Assembly: GCF_001591965.1 (NCBI RefSeq)
Contig: NZ_BCVX01000006.1
Coordinates: forward strand, 1-64,000
Reading direction: 5' to 3'
DNA length: 64,000 nucleotides
DNA from: Lysinibacillus odysseyi 34hs-1 = NBRC 100172
GTDB taxonomy: Bacteria; Bacillota; Bacilli; Bacillales_A; Planococcaceae
Shown: piece by piece, positions 7,644 through 17,030 of the stretch
Position numbering within the stretch: position 1 is the first letter of the stretch
How the letters are laid out: each line of letters begins with the position of its first letter
Program-made: the position numbers and the translations under genes
The notes under the pieces: model-generated
The model's database searches: none
What the model was told of the DNA's origin: nothing
Seen by the model: the letters and a program-made list of their open reading frames with translations, nothing else

Positions 7644-9041
7644 TTAATCCGTTTCATCCATCATATAACTCAACGGCTTAGTACTTTCCCACGCAGCCCC
7701 TATTTGCAGCAGCTGCTTTTCGGAAAGATGTCTGCCCATAAACTGCATTGCAGCAGGCAGCCCGTTTGAACATAATCCGATTGGTACAGAAAGACTTGGG
7801 ATACCAGTTAAGTTAGCCGGCACCGCAAATGGCAGACACCGTGCCGTAACCCCGAGATTTTGCTCAGCCCAGTTTTTACCGATTGCCGGTGCTGTAATCG
7901 GAATAGTCGGGCCGAGAATGATATCTACTTCATCAAAGGCTTTTTGGAATGCTTTTACGAGCTTTCTGCGGGCTTGCTGTGCTTTCATGTATTGCGTAGC
8001 ACTTGTCAATGTCCCGGATAATAGAAGCGCCCGGGTATCTTGGGCATAAGCTGCTGATTGCATCTGCAACGGCTCATAGTTGGCAGCGGCAGCCTCCCCT
8101 GCTGAAATGACAAAACCGGAAAACGTGGACATTGATAATTCAGGGATGACCAATTCCTTTATTTCTACCCCCATCGTTTGAAGTGTAGAGACAGCCTTAT
8201 TAAAGAGCTTTTCTACTTCCGGTTCCAGCCCTTCCCGATAATACGTTGGAATACCAATTTTGATTCCGTTAATTCCTTTATTCAAATCAGCCGTATAGTC
8301 CGGAACGGCTGCCTTCAGGCTGGCAGGATCATTGGGGTCATAGCCTGCCATATATTGAAGCATTAATGCGATATCAGAAGCCGAACGTGCAAGAGGACCG
8401 GCGTGATCAAGCGACCATGCTGTTGGGAGAATGCCATACGTACTAATAAGTCCGTAAGTAGGCTTCAATCCGTATACACCACTCATTGCAGCAGGTATGC
8501 GGTTGGAACCCCATGTATCAGTGCCCGTAGTCAGTGTGGCCATCCCGGCTGCTAATGCCGCCCCACTCCCGCCGCTTGACCCGCCAGGCATATGTTCTGT
8601 ATTCCATGGATTTTTTGTCGTCCCAAAAAGCTGGTTAGTACCAGTCGACCCGGCACCAAGCTCGTTCATATTCAGCTTGCCTATGATAATACCACCTGCT
8701 GCTTGCAGTTTATCGACTGATGGGGCCGTCTGCTCCGGGATGAAGTCCCGAAACAGTTTGGAGCCACCCGTTGTCCGTATCCCCTTTGTTTGATAATTGT
8801 CCTTTATCCCAATCGGAATTCCGTGCAGCAGTCCTTTATACTCGCCCTGCATGATGGCGGTTTCAGCTTCTTGTGCCTGTTTCCCCGCTGATTCATTCAG
8901 CGTTGTAATATATGCATTAATCGATGGATCCATTTTCTCGATACGTTCCAATACTTGCTTCATCAGCTCTACAGGCGACAGCTGCTTCGTTTGGAGTAAC
9001 GGTGCCAGCTCCGTAGCGGTTAAGAAGGCAATATCAGTCAT
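7644..9041 (-). CDS. Amidase signature-family hydrolase
   Basis: A 465-residue amidase (about the length of GatA). The Ser-cisSer-Lys triad is visible: Lys80 in GIPIGIKDN, Ser155 in PGGSSGGSGAALAAG and the nucleophile Ser179 in TDTWGSNRIPAA. In most members the last motif reads DTGGS; here a Trp replaces the first Gly, which may change the oxyanion region or substrate pocket. It hydrolyses an amide, but the substrate is unknown. The lack of gatC and gatB neighbours argues against the tRNA amidotransferase. It overlaps by eight bases the small gene upstream, so the two are translationally coupled. Confidence 0.88.
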   Translation of the reverse strand: MTDIAFLTATELAPLLQTKQLSPVELMKQVLERIEKMDPSINAYITTLNESAGKQAQEAETAIMQGEYKGLLHGIPIGIKDNYQTKGIRTTGGSKLFRDFIPEQTAPSVDKLQAAGGIIIGKLNMNELGAGSTGTNQLFGTTKNPWNTEHMPGGSSGGSGAALAAGMATLTTGTDTWGSNRIPAAMSGVYGLKPTYGLISTYGILPTAWSLDHAGPLARSASDIALMLQYMAGYDPNDPASLKAAVPDYTADLNKGINGIKIGIPTYYREGLEPEVEKLFNKAVSTLQTMGVEIKELVIPELSMSTFSGFVISAGEAAAANYEPLQMQSAAYAQDTRALLLSGTLTSATQYMKAQQARRKLVKAFQKAFDEVDIILGPTIPITAPAIGKNWAEQNLGVTARCLPFAVPANLTGIPSLSVPIGLCSNGLPAAMQFMGRHLSEKQLLQIGAAWESTKPLSYMMDETD

Positions 9042-9225
9042 TTGCCAGCACCTCCTTGTCTACAACGATAATCGGCTTTTCTTTATATAAATCAGGAAAA
9101 TCCGTTAGAGAGGTTTGGGCTTGTTTCACTATAGCCAGAATGCCTTGAGTATAAAGGATATCTGTTTCATCAACAGGAAACCCTTGTAGTTCTAGTAATT
9201 TCTTTATACTTTTTTCTTCCATCAT
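9034..9225 (-). CDS. Small protein coupled to the amidase
   Basis: A protein of about 63 residues (MMEEKSIKKLLELQGFPVDE at its start), helical and acidic. The ATG at 9231 lies inside the GAGGAGGA ribosome-binding site, so the start is placed at 9225 (or 9222). Its 3' end overlaps the amidase start by eight bases, which implies coupled translation and a joint role. Like GatC for GatA it may be a small partner of the amidase, but the sequence does not look like GatC and this remains a guess. Confidence 0.7.
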   Translation of the reverse strand: MMEEKSIKKLLELQGFPVDETDILYTQGILAIVKQAQTSLTDFPDLYKEKPIIVVDKEVLAND

Positions 9226-9231
9226 GATCAT

Positions 9232-9692
9232 TCCTCCTCATCACATTATTTCATTCGATTAAAACAAGGATGGATGCTTGCTCTTTAGCTGGCCCTTCCT
9301 GGATATTTAACGAGCCTGTTTAAAAAGAATCGGACTCAAGACCTTGGCAATACAATTTTTCCAACGACTGCTTACGAGAGTAGTACTATACGAATTGTGT
9401 AACGATCAAGGACAGTTCATACCTTCAGATGAAGATGCTTCCCCTTATATCCGTTTACAATGAACTGACCATCACCTCCGCTCTTCATTTGCTCATCCAC
9501 CCTATACCCTCCTGCAGACAGATTAGTATTCAGAGTTTCTAAGAAATTCTATTCAAAAATGATAAAAACCCACAATTTCCTTTCATAAAAACGAGCATTC
9601 CACTTCATATTTATCACCGCTACACTATTTTGCTGTATAATTTAGGAAAGTGTATATTAAAATCGAGAAGAAACTCGGAAGGAGGAATACAA
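9232..9692. other. Promoter-containing intergenic region
   Basis: About 460 bases between divergent genes. It must hold promoters for the amidase pair and the membrane protein at 9693. I see no clear operator or small gene. Confidence 0.4.
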
Positions 9693-10460
9693 TTGGATTC
9701 AGGTGATAGTGTTCACTTTTTTCTCATTGGTTTTGGTATAGTAATCGGGATTATTATCATCAGCTTTATTTTACGAAAACGAAAAAAGGTAGCTATTACA
9801 TTGTCACTGGCACTTTTAGCAGGCTATGTTGGTTACTATGCCTACTTCCCTACTATGCAAGAAAACACACATGCCGAGCGTTATCGACTACTCGAGGCTT
9901 ACCTGAGTAAAACATATCCGGAAAAACAGCTCGTAATCTCCCCAAAGCACTACGAGGCTGGAGATAGAGTCGGTGAGTTTAATGTGAATGATATTACAAC
10001 CCCCACAATAGGTGTTGTATTACGTGTTGATGAGGAAGGACAGGTTTCGCAAATCGCGACTTGGTCAAACGTTAATTATCCAGCACAGCAAGAGGTATGG
10101 CAGGATCTTGCATTCTCATATGGCGGAGCGTATTCATTAGATAAAGAGATGCCTGACATAACGAAGGAAGATATGTGGGTTGACGGCGAGATGTCGGTAT
10201 TTGCATTAACGATCAATGGGGCGCCTTCGATAGCGGTTTATCATTATTCAAACGAGGGATACGGATTAGTGGAATTAACAGAAGGAAACAGCGGAGAATT
10301 TGTGACTGCCGAAGCTGATGGTCGTCTGTTCATTTATATTGATAAAAACTATAAGAAAGAAACAATAACTGTGTATTCGGAATCCGGTCAGCAGCGTATA
10401 CTTCCCACCCCAGAACTAAAAGGACAATTGCTTGTTGGGGAACTTGACTCTTTCATGTAA
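9693..10460 (+). CDS. Membrane-anchored hypothetical protein
   Basis: A 255-residue protein with two hydrophobic segments near the N-terminus (about residues 8-27 and 35-52) separated by a basic turn (RKRKK). About 200 residues of extracytoplasmic beta-rich domain follow. The longer in-frame start at 9630 has no ribosome-binding site, whereas TTG at 9693 follows GGAGGAATACAA. No known domain recognised. The next gene, 100 bases downstream, codes for an exported protein, so both may act at the cell surface, but a promoter could lie between them. Confidence 0.72.
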   Translation: MDSGDSVHFFLIGFGIVIGIIIISFILRKRKKVAITLSLALLAGYVGYYAYFPTMQENTHAERYRLLEAYLSKTYPEKQLVISPKHYEAGDRVGEFNVNDITTPTIGVVLRVDEEGQVSQIATWSNVNYPAQQEVWQDLAFSYGGAYSLDKEMPDITKEDMWVDGEMSVFALTINGAPSIAVYHYSNEGYGLVELTEGNSGEFVTAEADGRLFIYIDKNYKKETITVYSESGQQRILPTPELKGQLLVGELDSFM

Positions 10461-10560
10461 AGCATCAATATTATTAGCAATTATTATTTTGTATTTTCAC
10501 TAGAATTTCAGTAAACTTATAATAGTTTTCCTACAAACTATAAGTGGAGGGATTTTTTAG

Positions 10561-12027
10561 ATGAAGAGAGTCTTACTGGCATTGATTGCTATTTTCGTTT
10601 TTTCAGTCCAAGAGGATGCTGAGGCAAAGGTCATCTGGGACGGCGGAGAAATAGTGGAAGGCCAAAATGGAAAAATGACATTTAAAAAAGATGTCAAAGT
10701 GTATAAACAGCTGCCGAACGGACAGTATGAATCACTGGTTGTAAAGCGCAATACCTATTTCCGCGTGTATAAAATCGAATACTCTTACAATAAAACATAT
10801 TATTGGATGAGCTCAGGCTACCGCGTGCAGGCAACGGATTTAGTGATCTTTAAAGAAATTCCCAATGAGGTAAGGGAACAAGTAATGACGGATTACTATT
10901 ATTATGTCTCGAATCCAAACGGGGCTGAATTCCGTACAAGACGTTCTGACACATTAGGTACGGTTGTCAAAAAAGTAGACACTGGCTATTCTTTCTTCGG
11001 TCCCGCTGTGAATAACGGCTATATTACACAATCGTTCTTTGAAATGATCCAGTGTTACGAGGAAGAGTGCCAGCCCCAGGAAAAGATAACGAATGGCTTT
11101 ATCAATGCAAAAAATGTTAAACAGGCAGAGAAAACCGCTGCTCCTTATAAAGCTGGTTCCTATTTAGTACTGACACAGGATGCGCGTATGTATGCCAACC
11201 CGATCACAAAAGAATACCAAAAGGATTATTCATTCAGCTCTACTTACTTTGATAAACAAACAGTAAGTATATTACCGAAAGGAACGGTCGTCCAAACGAG
11301 CGGAAAATTGGTTGGAGGACTGCTGCAAGTAGGAGACTCTCCCTATTATTATCAATCTGCCTATATCGATTTAAAGAATGTCGCTCCATTGCCAAAGCCG
11401 ACAACGCAATATTTGCAGTATGGTCAAGACCTTTCTGATGCAAATACTGGATGGGATTATGTCTCGATTGCTGGACTAGGCGGTTCATACGTTCCGCGAA
11501 ACGAAGCTGTACAAGTATATGCTACTAATGGCATCAAGTCATTCGTATCGTACAAAGGCAAGTATGGATTTGTTCCTTCAAAAGCACTTTCCAGTAAAAA
11601 AGCAAATGTACCGTCCATTACGGGTACAATTGCACCGAAAAGTGATTTAACCGTCACCTATCATAACCTGCATTTTACGCCATCCATGGATCAGCCAACC
11701 GTCTTAACAAGCAATGATGGAAAATCATGGTTAGCTGCGGATGGAAACGGATTTTTTTATGAGGAAACGGACAACTATTTCCGCTTCAAACATCATATCA
11801 CGCACCCTGGCTATACTTCGGACTATGGCTGGTACACAATTCAAAAGCCTATTAAAGAAGGAAGTAAAATTGATTCCTACGGTAAAGTACTGACAATTTT
11901 TGATACGTACAAGACACCTGCCGGGACTTTTAAAAATGTATTTTTAACAGATATGGGCTACTATATCGCACCAGGATACGGGGTTATCCAGTTCTGGGAC
12001 AGCGCGTATGCGACGGAAATAAAATAA
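10561..12027 (+). CDS. Secreted protein of unknown function
   Basis: A 488-residue protein with a classic signal peptide: MKRVLL, then a hydrophobic core, then cleavage probably after AEA (about residue 22). The mature part is beta-rich and full of Tyr. Several stretches (about 45-100, 110-160 and 195-280) alternate Tyr and charged residues as SH3-like wall-binding modules do, but no known repeat can be assigned with confidence. The ATG is preceded by GTGGAGGG. A terminator at 12035-12067 follows directly. It may be a cell-wall-associated protein. Confidence 0.75.
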   Translation: MKRVLLALIAIFVFSVQEDAEAKVIWDGGEIVEGQNGKMTFKKDVKVYKQLPNGQYESLVVKRNTYFRVYKIEYSYNKTYYWMSSGYRVQATDLVIFKEIPNEVREQVMTDYYYYVSNPNGAEFRTRRSDTLGTVVKKVDTGYSFFGPAVNNGYITQSFFEMIQCYEEECQPQEKITNGFINAKNVKQAEKTAAPYKAGSYLVLTQDARMYANPITKEYQKDYSFSSTYFDKQTVSILPKGTVVQTSGKLVGGLLQVGDSPYYYQSAYIDLKNVAPLPKPTTQYLQYGQDLSDANTGWDYVSIAGLGGSYVPRNEAVQVYATNGIKSFVSYKGKYGFVPSKALSSKKANVPSITGTIAPKSDLTVTYHNLHFTPSMDQPTVLTSNDGKSWLAADGNGFFYEETDNYFRFKHHITHPGYTSDYGWYTIQKPIKEGSKIDSYGKVLTIFDTYKTPAGTFKNVFLTDMGYYIAPGYGVIQFWDSAYATEIK

Positions 12028-12034
12028 TGATTTT

Positions 12035-12067
12035 AAGGCACATTAGCATTTTCAAATGTGCCTTTCT
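12035..12067 (+). terminator. Rho-independent terminator of the secreted-protein gene
   Basis: Arms AAGGCACATT and AATGTGCCTT enclose ten bases and are followed by TCTAT. It starts eight bases after the stop codon. Confidence 0.75.
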
Positions 12068-12117
12068 ATATGAGCTTGCTGTTATGAAAGAAATGGCTTA
12101 CCATTCCTGCGGTTGTT

Positions 12118-13176
12118 TTATTGCATCGGCAAAAACGAAACCTGCCAAATGCCATCATTATTCTTTCTTAATTGAAAACCAGCCAGGGCTTCTGCACCCT
12201 CTTGGATAAAGGAAATATAACCTTCATTTGCGGATGTTTGAACAAACTTCCCTGCCGATACTTCATAAAAGAGCATCTTTGCTTCCTCTATCGACTGTTG
12301 AAAGAAAGGCGAAAATTTCAAATGTTCCTCTAAGCTCCAGGCAATATAATCCGCTTCATCCGTATAAAAGGCATAGGTCAGCTCCTTATCACCTTCCATT
12401 TCCGAAAGGAAATAGAGACGGGCAATACTTATCGGCCCCAATGCAGCCAAGTCGATGTTGTTTTTCGATTGCTTAAATGCCGAGTAAGCAGCCAATTCTT
12501 CAGAAGATAGATTCAAATCTTGAATAAGCTGTTCAAAATCGACTTTTTTAACACTCAGATGATTCAATGTGTACCAGCTGTAATATTGGGTGTTTCTTTC
12601 TCCTCCCGTTTCATAGGTGATTTTTAGAGCCATATTTTTGATAGGCTCAAATGCATCGCCTAATACAAATTCAAAAACAATGCGGTTATCCACATTTGGC
12701 TGGAAGCTCATTTCGGATAGCTCCCGGTACTCGCCAATATCCTTACCCGTATAAAGCCCTGCTTTCTTTGAAGAATCCGCACCATACGCTTGCAGAGCAA
12801 TGTGGTCTTTTTCATACTGTAAGGGATTTCGGGCAGCATCTACAAGCTCTACCGATTGAATAACCGCTTCTTCTTTCCCCCCCCAAAACAGCTTTGCGAC
12901 AAGGAAATGCGACTTTCGGCTTTCAAATGGGTTAAATCCAAATTCACTTATAGAAAATCCCGTTTCCCCGCTTATAGATTGTTCATTTTCAAATGGCTGA
13001 GCAATTAAAAATACAAGCAATGCAGCGATTAATGACACACAGGCAGCCGCAATATATGGGATAGATCGTTTTTGCCTGAATGGAGCCGGTTTTCTTAACT
13101 GCTGCCGAACTCCGTTCATTACTTCTCTCTCTGCTTCTTCAAGGTTTTGCAGTTTCTTCATGCGGTAGTTATTCAT
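12118..13176 (-). CDS. Membrane-anchored anti-sigma-like protein
   Basis: A 352-residue protein with a cytoplasmic basic N-terminus of about 40 residues, one membrane helix (IPYIAAACVSLIAALLVFLI, about 41-60) and a large extracytoplasmic domain. This is the layout of an ECF anti-sigma factor, and the gene overlaps the ECF sigma gene upstream by eight bases (ATGAATAA). The start at 13176 follows GGAGGTGC; an earlier ATG at 13197 has no such site. The N-terminal NLEEAEREVMNGVRQQLRKP resembles the starts of anti-sigma factors. The extracytoplasmic domain is unassigned, so the signal it senses is unknown. Confidence 0.8.
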   Translation of the reverse strand: MNNYRMKKLQNLEEAEREVMNGVRQQLRKPAPFRQKRSIPYIAAACVSLIAALLVFLIAQPFENEQSISGETGFSISEFGFNPFESRKSHFLVAKLFWGGKEEAVIQSVELVDAARNPLQYEKDHIALQAYGADSSKKAGLYTGKDIGEYRELSEMSFQPNVDNRIVFEFVLGDAFEPIKNMALKITYETGGERNTQYYSWYTLNHLSVKKVDFEQLIQDLNLSSEELAAYSAFKQSKNNIDLAALGPISIARLYFLSEMEGDKELTYAFYTDEADYIAWSLEEHLKFSPFFQQSIEEAKMLFYEVSAGKFVQTSANEGYISFIQEGAEALAGFQLRKNNDGIWQVSFLPMQ

Positions 13177-13678
13177 GCATAAGCACCTCCCATACATGCT
13201 GGTGTAGCTGTTCTTTCAGCTTTTTTCTCGCTGCTTGCAGCCGTGTTTTGACCGTGCTTTCCGGGATTTGTAAAATAGCCGCAATCTCTCTGGTCGTTAA
13301 TTCCTCAAGATAATAATAAACAATGACCTCCCGCAGTTTAATTTTCAAATTAAGTATTGCTTCATCTAATATTTCCTTTTCCTCTTGTTCAATCAGTTCG
13401 TCTTTACGATGAATCAACGGTTCCTGACCAAAAGACCGCTGCAGCACCAGCTTCCGGTAATTCCAGCTTCGCAAGTAATCCATACAGCGGTTCTTCATCA
13501 TTGTTGATAAGTAAGCTTTTATATTCCCCTGCTCGATGTAATCGGAGTAATATAATTTAATAAATACGTCCTGTACAAAATCTTTCGAACGATCAATATC
13601 TTTCGTATAGTAATAACCGATCCGAATTAAGTATTGTGTGAATTCATTCATTATGTGCTCCAGCTGCTGCTCATTCAA
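13169..13678 (-). CDS. ECF RNA polymerase sigma factor
   Basis: A 169-residue ECF (group 4) sigma factor. Region 2 is at about 10-70, including DRSKDFVQDVFIKLYYSDY and KAYLSTMMKNRCMDYLRSW. Region 4 at about 115-165 has the helix-turn-helix LTTREIAAILQIPESTVKTR. The TTG start at 13678 was chosen because GGAGGAGGGG lies just before it; a longer frame from 13753 lacks a site and adds no conserved sequence. Together with the overlapping membrane protein it should respond to an envelope signal. I could not find a convincing self-regulated promoter upstream. Confidence 0.9.
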   Translation of the reverse strand: MNEQQLEHIMNEFTQYLIRIGYYYTKDIDRSKDFVQDVFIKLYYSDYIEQGNIKAYLSTMMKNRCMDYLRSWNYRKLVLQRSFGQEPLIHRKDELIEQEEKEILDEAILNLKIKLREVIVYYYLEELTTREIAAILQIPESTVKTRLQAARKKLKEQLHQHVWEVLMHE

Positions 13679-13860
13679 GACATCCCCTCCTCCTATCCCT
13701 ATAACGAAGCTGCCGATGAAATGGACGGTTTTTCTCTTACTATTTTTCATCACTATTCATATTCTTTATGTAAAAAGCGAACCGTCGCCGTTTTTAACCT
13801 CCGAATAACCGTGTCAGAAACAGGGTATAGCCTACTATTACAACAAAGGAGATGCTTGAA

Positions 13861-14592
13861 ATGAAACAATGGATCGTCATGTTCATCGCCTATGTCTTTA
13901 TGGTTTCGGTCAACGCGATGGCCAGTATGCTGCCGATTAACGACCAGACAACTGGAGAAATCTCGGACCGGCTGGATGTTCCTTTCACACCGGCAGGCTA
14001 TGTCTTCTCCATATGGGGTCTTATTTATATTCTACTAGCTATCTGGCTTATACTAGTCTTTAAGAAACGCCATAACAGCAGAGCTGTCCCTGGGAAAATA
14101 GGCGCTTTATTTGTCCTTAGCTGTATACTAAATGCTTTATGGCTGTTTTCCTTCCACTATGAGCAATTCATTTTATCCACCATCGTTATGATTGCGCTGC
14201 TTCTTTCCTTGATTGCTATTCACCAGTCCTATCCAAAAAGTGACAGCCGTTTTGGCGGCCGGCTTCCTTTTTCGTTTTATCTGGGCTGGATTTCCGTTGC
14301 GACAATCGCGAATATCAATTACACATTAAAATTCCATGATATATCGCTTCCTATCGGAGAATTGGAAGGAACAATCGGACTAGTCGTTATTGCAGCAATA
14401 CTTGGCATTGCCGGCCGCTATCTTTCCGATGATCCTTTTTATGCCCTCGTCTTTGTCTGGGCCCTTATTGGTATCGGTGTCGCAAACAGTGGAATAACCC
14501 TTGCTACTGCGTCTTATATCAGCGCAATTCTTGTTTTCATTGCGATCATCGCTATTTCATTCGTGCGCAATAAAAAAACGTCGTATGCTTAA
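13861..14592 (+). CDS. TspO/MBR-type tryptophan-rich membrane protein
   Basis: A 243-residue polytopic membrane protein with about seven hydrophobic helices. The segment PFTPAGYVFSIWGLIYILL near 38-56 matches the PP-WVF-WT-LY-L type motif of the TspO/MBR family (here FTPAGYVFSIWG). Bacillales have such longer TspO-like proteins. Family members bind tetrapyrroles, but the role of this one is unknown. The start at 13861 follows AAGGAGA by eight bases; the upstream ATG lies within that site. It is divergent from the sigma gene and ends before a strong terminator. Confidence 0.75.
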   Translation: MKQWIVMFIAYVFMVSVNAMASMLPINDQTTGEISDRLDVPFTPAGYVFSIWGLIYILLAIWLILVFKKRHNSRAVPGKIGALFVLSCILNALWLFSFHYEQFILSTIVMIALLLSLIAIHQSYPKSDSRFGGRLPFSFYLGWISVATIANINYTLKFHDISLPIGELEGTIGLVVIAAILGIAGRYLSDDPFYALVFVWALIGIGVANSGITLATASYISAILVFIAIIAISFVRNKKTSYA

Positions 14593-14648
14593 TTGATTGA
14601 CGCTTTGAAGAGAGAGTTGATTGCCCTCTATTTTACACCAAATAAAAT

Positions 14649-14690
14649 GAATCCATTTTGAAAAAGACTGTTCAAAATGGATTCTTCTTT
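14649..14690. terminator. Strong bidirectional terminator
   Basis: A perfect 14-base-pair stem, GAATCCATTTTGAA (14649-14662) with TTCAAAATGGATTC (14671-14684), followed by TTCTTT. It lies between two convergent genes. Confidence 0.85.
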
Positions 14691-14730
14691 AGCTTATTCA
14701 AGTTACCATCTTATAAAAAGGGCCTATCAG

Positions 14731-15912
14731 CTAGTGGTTTTCCTTCCATATTAATGTTAGTCCAAAGCCAATAATGAGGACGATTCCTGAAAAAATGTAT
14801 GGGTAGTGTATATTAACATCAAATAAAATACCGCCTAGTGCTGGACCAAAAACATTCCCTAGACTAGTGTAAGTGGAGTTCATCCCTGCCACGAAACCTT
14901 GTTGGCTACCTGCCGTTTTTGAAAGGAATGAAGTTAAGGCCGGGCGCAATAAATCGAATGCAAGGAAAATGATACACGTAACAATTAAAACGGATAAAAA
15001 TCCCGATACAATTGTAGAAATGAATGTTAAGCAAGCGGCGATGATTAAACAAAGTTGAATGAGCCTTTTTTCTCCAAGTTTCTCTGCCATCTTTCCAAAT
15101 AGTAACAGTTGGATGATCACAGCGATAATGGAGCTAAACGTAATAATCGCTGCAATATTTTTAGGCGTAAAGCCGAATTTATGGTCAGTAAATAAGCTGA
15201 AAATCGTTTCGTAAGCTGACAGACCAAAGGATAATACGAAGACTATTATAAAGGCCACTAAATAAATAGGGCTGATTGATTTTTTAATGTCTTTAAAGAA
15301 ACTAGATTCCTGGCTATTGGAAGAATTTAACGCACGTTCTTCTTTGGACATTGGTTCCTTGAGTAGAAAAATGGAAGCTACTGCAGCAACAAAAGCAATG
15401 GCTGCGGCGAAAAAGAATGGCATACGTATGCCAAAGTCCGCAATGAATCCCCCTACGCCGGGGCCAATAATAAAACCAGTACTAATGGCTGCGGATACAT
15501 ACCCCATCGCTTTTGATCTTTCCTGGATTGTTGTAATATCAGCAATATAAGCTGTTACGGCTGGCATAATAAATGCCGCACTGGCCCCTCCCAATACTCT
15601 CGAAAAGTAAAAAATAGAGATGTGGCTTCCTAATCCAAAGATCAGCTCAGAAAGGCTGAAGATAAAGAGTCCCAACACAATCATTATTTTTCTTCCGAAT
15701 TTGTCTACCCATCTTCCCGCAAACGGGGAAATAATCAGCTGTGAAACGGCAAATACAGCAACGAGGGAGCCCATTGAACCACCCGACAAATGCATGTAAT
15801 TCATAAACGAAGGCATTACAGGGATGATTAACCCGATTCCTAGAAATGCAATAAAAATATTACTTAATAATATAATTAAAATCATTTTTTGTTCTTTTAT
15901 TGGTTTTTTCAT
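14731..15912 (-). CDS. MFS drug/metabolite efflux transporter (NorA/Bmr-like)
   Basis: A 393-residue MFS permease with twelve predicted helices. Motif A appears as GRWVDKFGRKIM between helices 2 and 3 (about 66-77). Motif C of drug/H+ antiporters appears as GPGVGGFIADFG (about 150-161), so export rather than import is likely. It lies 35 bases behind the amidinotransferase gene and shares its MerR-type promoter (16989-17019). The exporter may carry the product of that enzyme or a drug sensed by the regulator; the pairing is consistent with either. Confidence 0.87.
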   Translation of the reverse strand: MKKPIKEQKMILIILLSNIFIAFLGIGLIIPVMPSFMNYMHLSGGSMGSLVAVFAVSQLIISPFAGRWVDKFGRKIMIVLGLFIFSLSELIFGLGSHISIFYFSRVLGGASAAFIMPAVTAYIADITTIQERSKAMGYVSAAISTGFIIGPGVGGFIADFGIRMPFFFAAAIAFVAAVASIFLLKEPMSKEERALNSSNSQESSFFKDIKKSISPIYLVAFIIVFVLSFGLSAYETIFSLFTDHKFGFTPKNIAAIITFSSIIAVIIQLLLFGKMAEKLGEKRLIQLCLIIAACLTFISTIVSGFLSVLIVTCIIFLAFDLLRPALTSFLSKTAGSQQGFVAGMNSTYTSLGNVFGPALGGILFDVNIHYPYIFSGIVLIIGFGLTLIWKENH

Positions 15913-15947
15913 AAAGTAATTTCCTCTAAAACTCTTTCTGTATAAAT

Positions 15948-16925
15948 TTAATCGTCATTTCTTAAGAGAGGCTGCGTACTGCACCTAAAAGCCCCTCCAA
16001 AACTTCTAGTTATTTTAAAATCTATATATTCTACTGTCATTCCTCTTCTTTCCAGTTCATCACCTATATACTTAAATTCCGGGTCTGTAATATAAACATT
16101 TTCATTAATCGGAAGCCCATTAGCAGCAAGCTTTGATGCATCTTCCAGTGATATATTTATCCGGTCCCAGCCTTTAAGCTGTTCAGGTACCCCTTTCAAT
16201 AAAGCCTCTTCACAAACAATCATTAGCCCTTCTTTGACTAATCCTAATGCACAATCGAGGTGCAGTATTGCCGGATGAAGAGGAACATCAACTACTTCAT
16301 ATCCATAGTGATCTAATAAACGTTCAAGCCACTTAATTCCTTTACTATTTGATGCAAGCCCCGATCTGCCTGCAAATATCGTTTTGTCCAGTACCAGAAT
16401 GTCCCCGCCTTCCAGGAATGGACCGTCTTCTGATTTCGGTCCTTTTGATATATCGGGTCTTGGAAGAGATACATACATACACTTGTTAGTAGAAGATTCA
16501 TTCACTAAAATATCCCTCGCAGGTAGGACTTCATTTCTTCGATATGGAAACCTTAATGAACCCTCTATTAAGAAATGGCCAATCGTGAAAAAAGGATCTC
16601 TAATAAAGAAGTTGCTGTATCCATCCTCTTTTCCCAATTCCTTTTCATATTCTGTTAACAGCCTTGGAACTATTACTTCGACATTGTATTTTTCTAAAAC
16701 TGTTTTTAAATTCTCCCTTTCCTCTTCCCACTTTTTCTGTTCATCTGGAAACAGGTCCTTAAAGTTTTTGCCTAAAATGTCTACTCCGCTATATCGGTCT
16801 TCTTCCTCTTCCTGTAAAAATTTCACTTCTTCAGGGTCTATTATTAATGGAAAGGCAACTTCTGACTGAGCCATTACCACCCTTTTTAATGGGGCAAATT
16901 CACTTTTAACAAAAACGTTATTCAT
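15948..16925 (-). CDS. Amidinotransferase / dimethylargininase-fold enzyme
   Basis: A 325-residue guanidino-group-modifying enzyme (arginine deiminase, DDAH and glycine amidinotransferase superfamily). The catalytic set is visible: FIRDPFF at about 107-113, FLEGGDIL at 170-177, His222 in LHLDCALG and nucleophile Cys315 in GGAFRCSTQPL. Length and the FRCSTQPL ending fit the amidinotransferase branch better than plain deiminases, but the substrate (arginine or another guanidine) cannot be fixed. The start at 16925 follows AAGGAG; an earlier ATG at 16961 lacks a site. First gene of the MerR-controlled unit with the exporter. Confidence 0.82.
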   Translation of the reverse strand: MNNVFVKSEFAPLKRVVMAQSEVAFPLIIDPEEVKFLQEEEEDRYSGVDILGKNFKDLFPDEQKKWEEERENLKTVLEKYNVEVIVPRLLTEYEKELGKEDGYSNFFIRDPFFTIGHFLIEGSLRFPYRRNEVLPARDILVNESSTNKCMYVSLPRPDISKGPKSEDGPFLEGGDILVLDKTIFAGRSGLASNSKGIKWLERLLDHYGYEVVDVPLHPAILHLDCALGLVKEGLMIVCEEALLKGVPEQLKGWDRINISLEDASKLAANGLPINENVYITDPEFKYIGDELERRGMTVEYIDFKITRSFGGAFRCSTQPLLRNDD

Positions 16926-16988
16926 TTGAAAACTCCTTAATCTATCATTTTCAGCATTCAAGATAGTATTGCTATCCTTGCTTTCTAA

Positions 16989-17019
16989 ATAGTAAGGTGT
17001 AGTGTTACACTATAGTCAA
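16989..17019 (-). promoter_or_regulatory. MerR-type promoter with 19-bp spacer and palindromic operator
   Basis: On the minus strand the -35 TTGACT (17014-17019) and -10 TACTAT (16989-16994) are separated by exactly 19 bases. The spacer contains the palindrome TAGTGTAACACTA. An over-long 19-base spacer with the operator inside is the hallmark of promoters activated by MerR regulators through DNA distortion. The divergent MerR gene starts 12 bases beyond. Confidence 0.88.
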
Positions 17020-17030
17020 GGAGGATTTTG

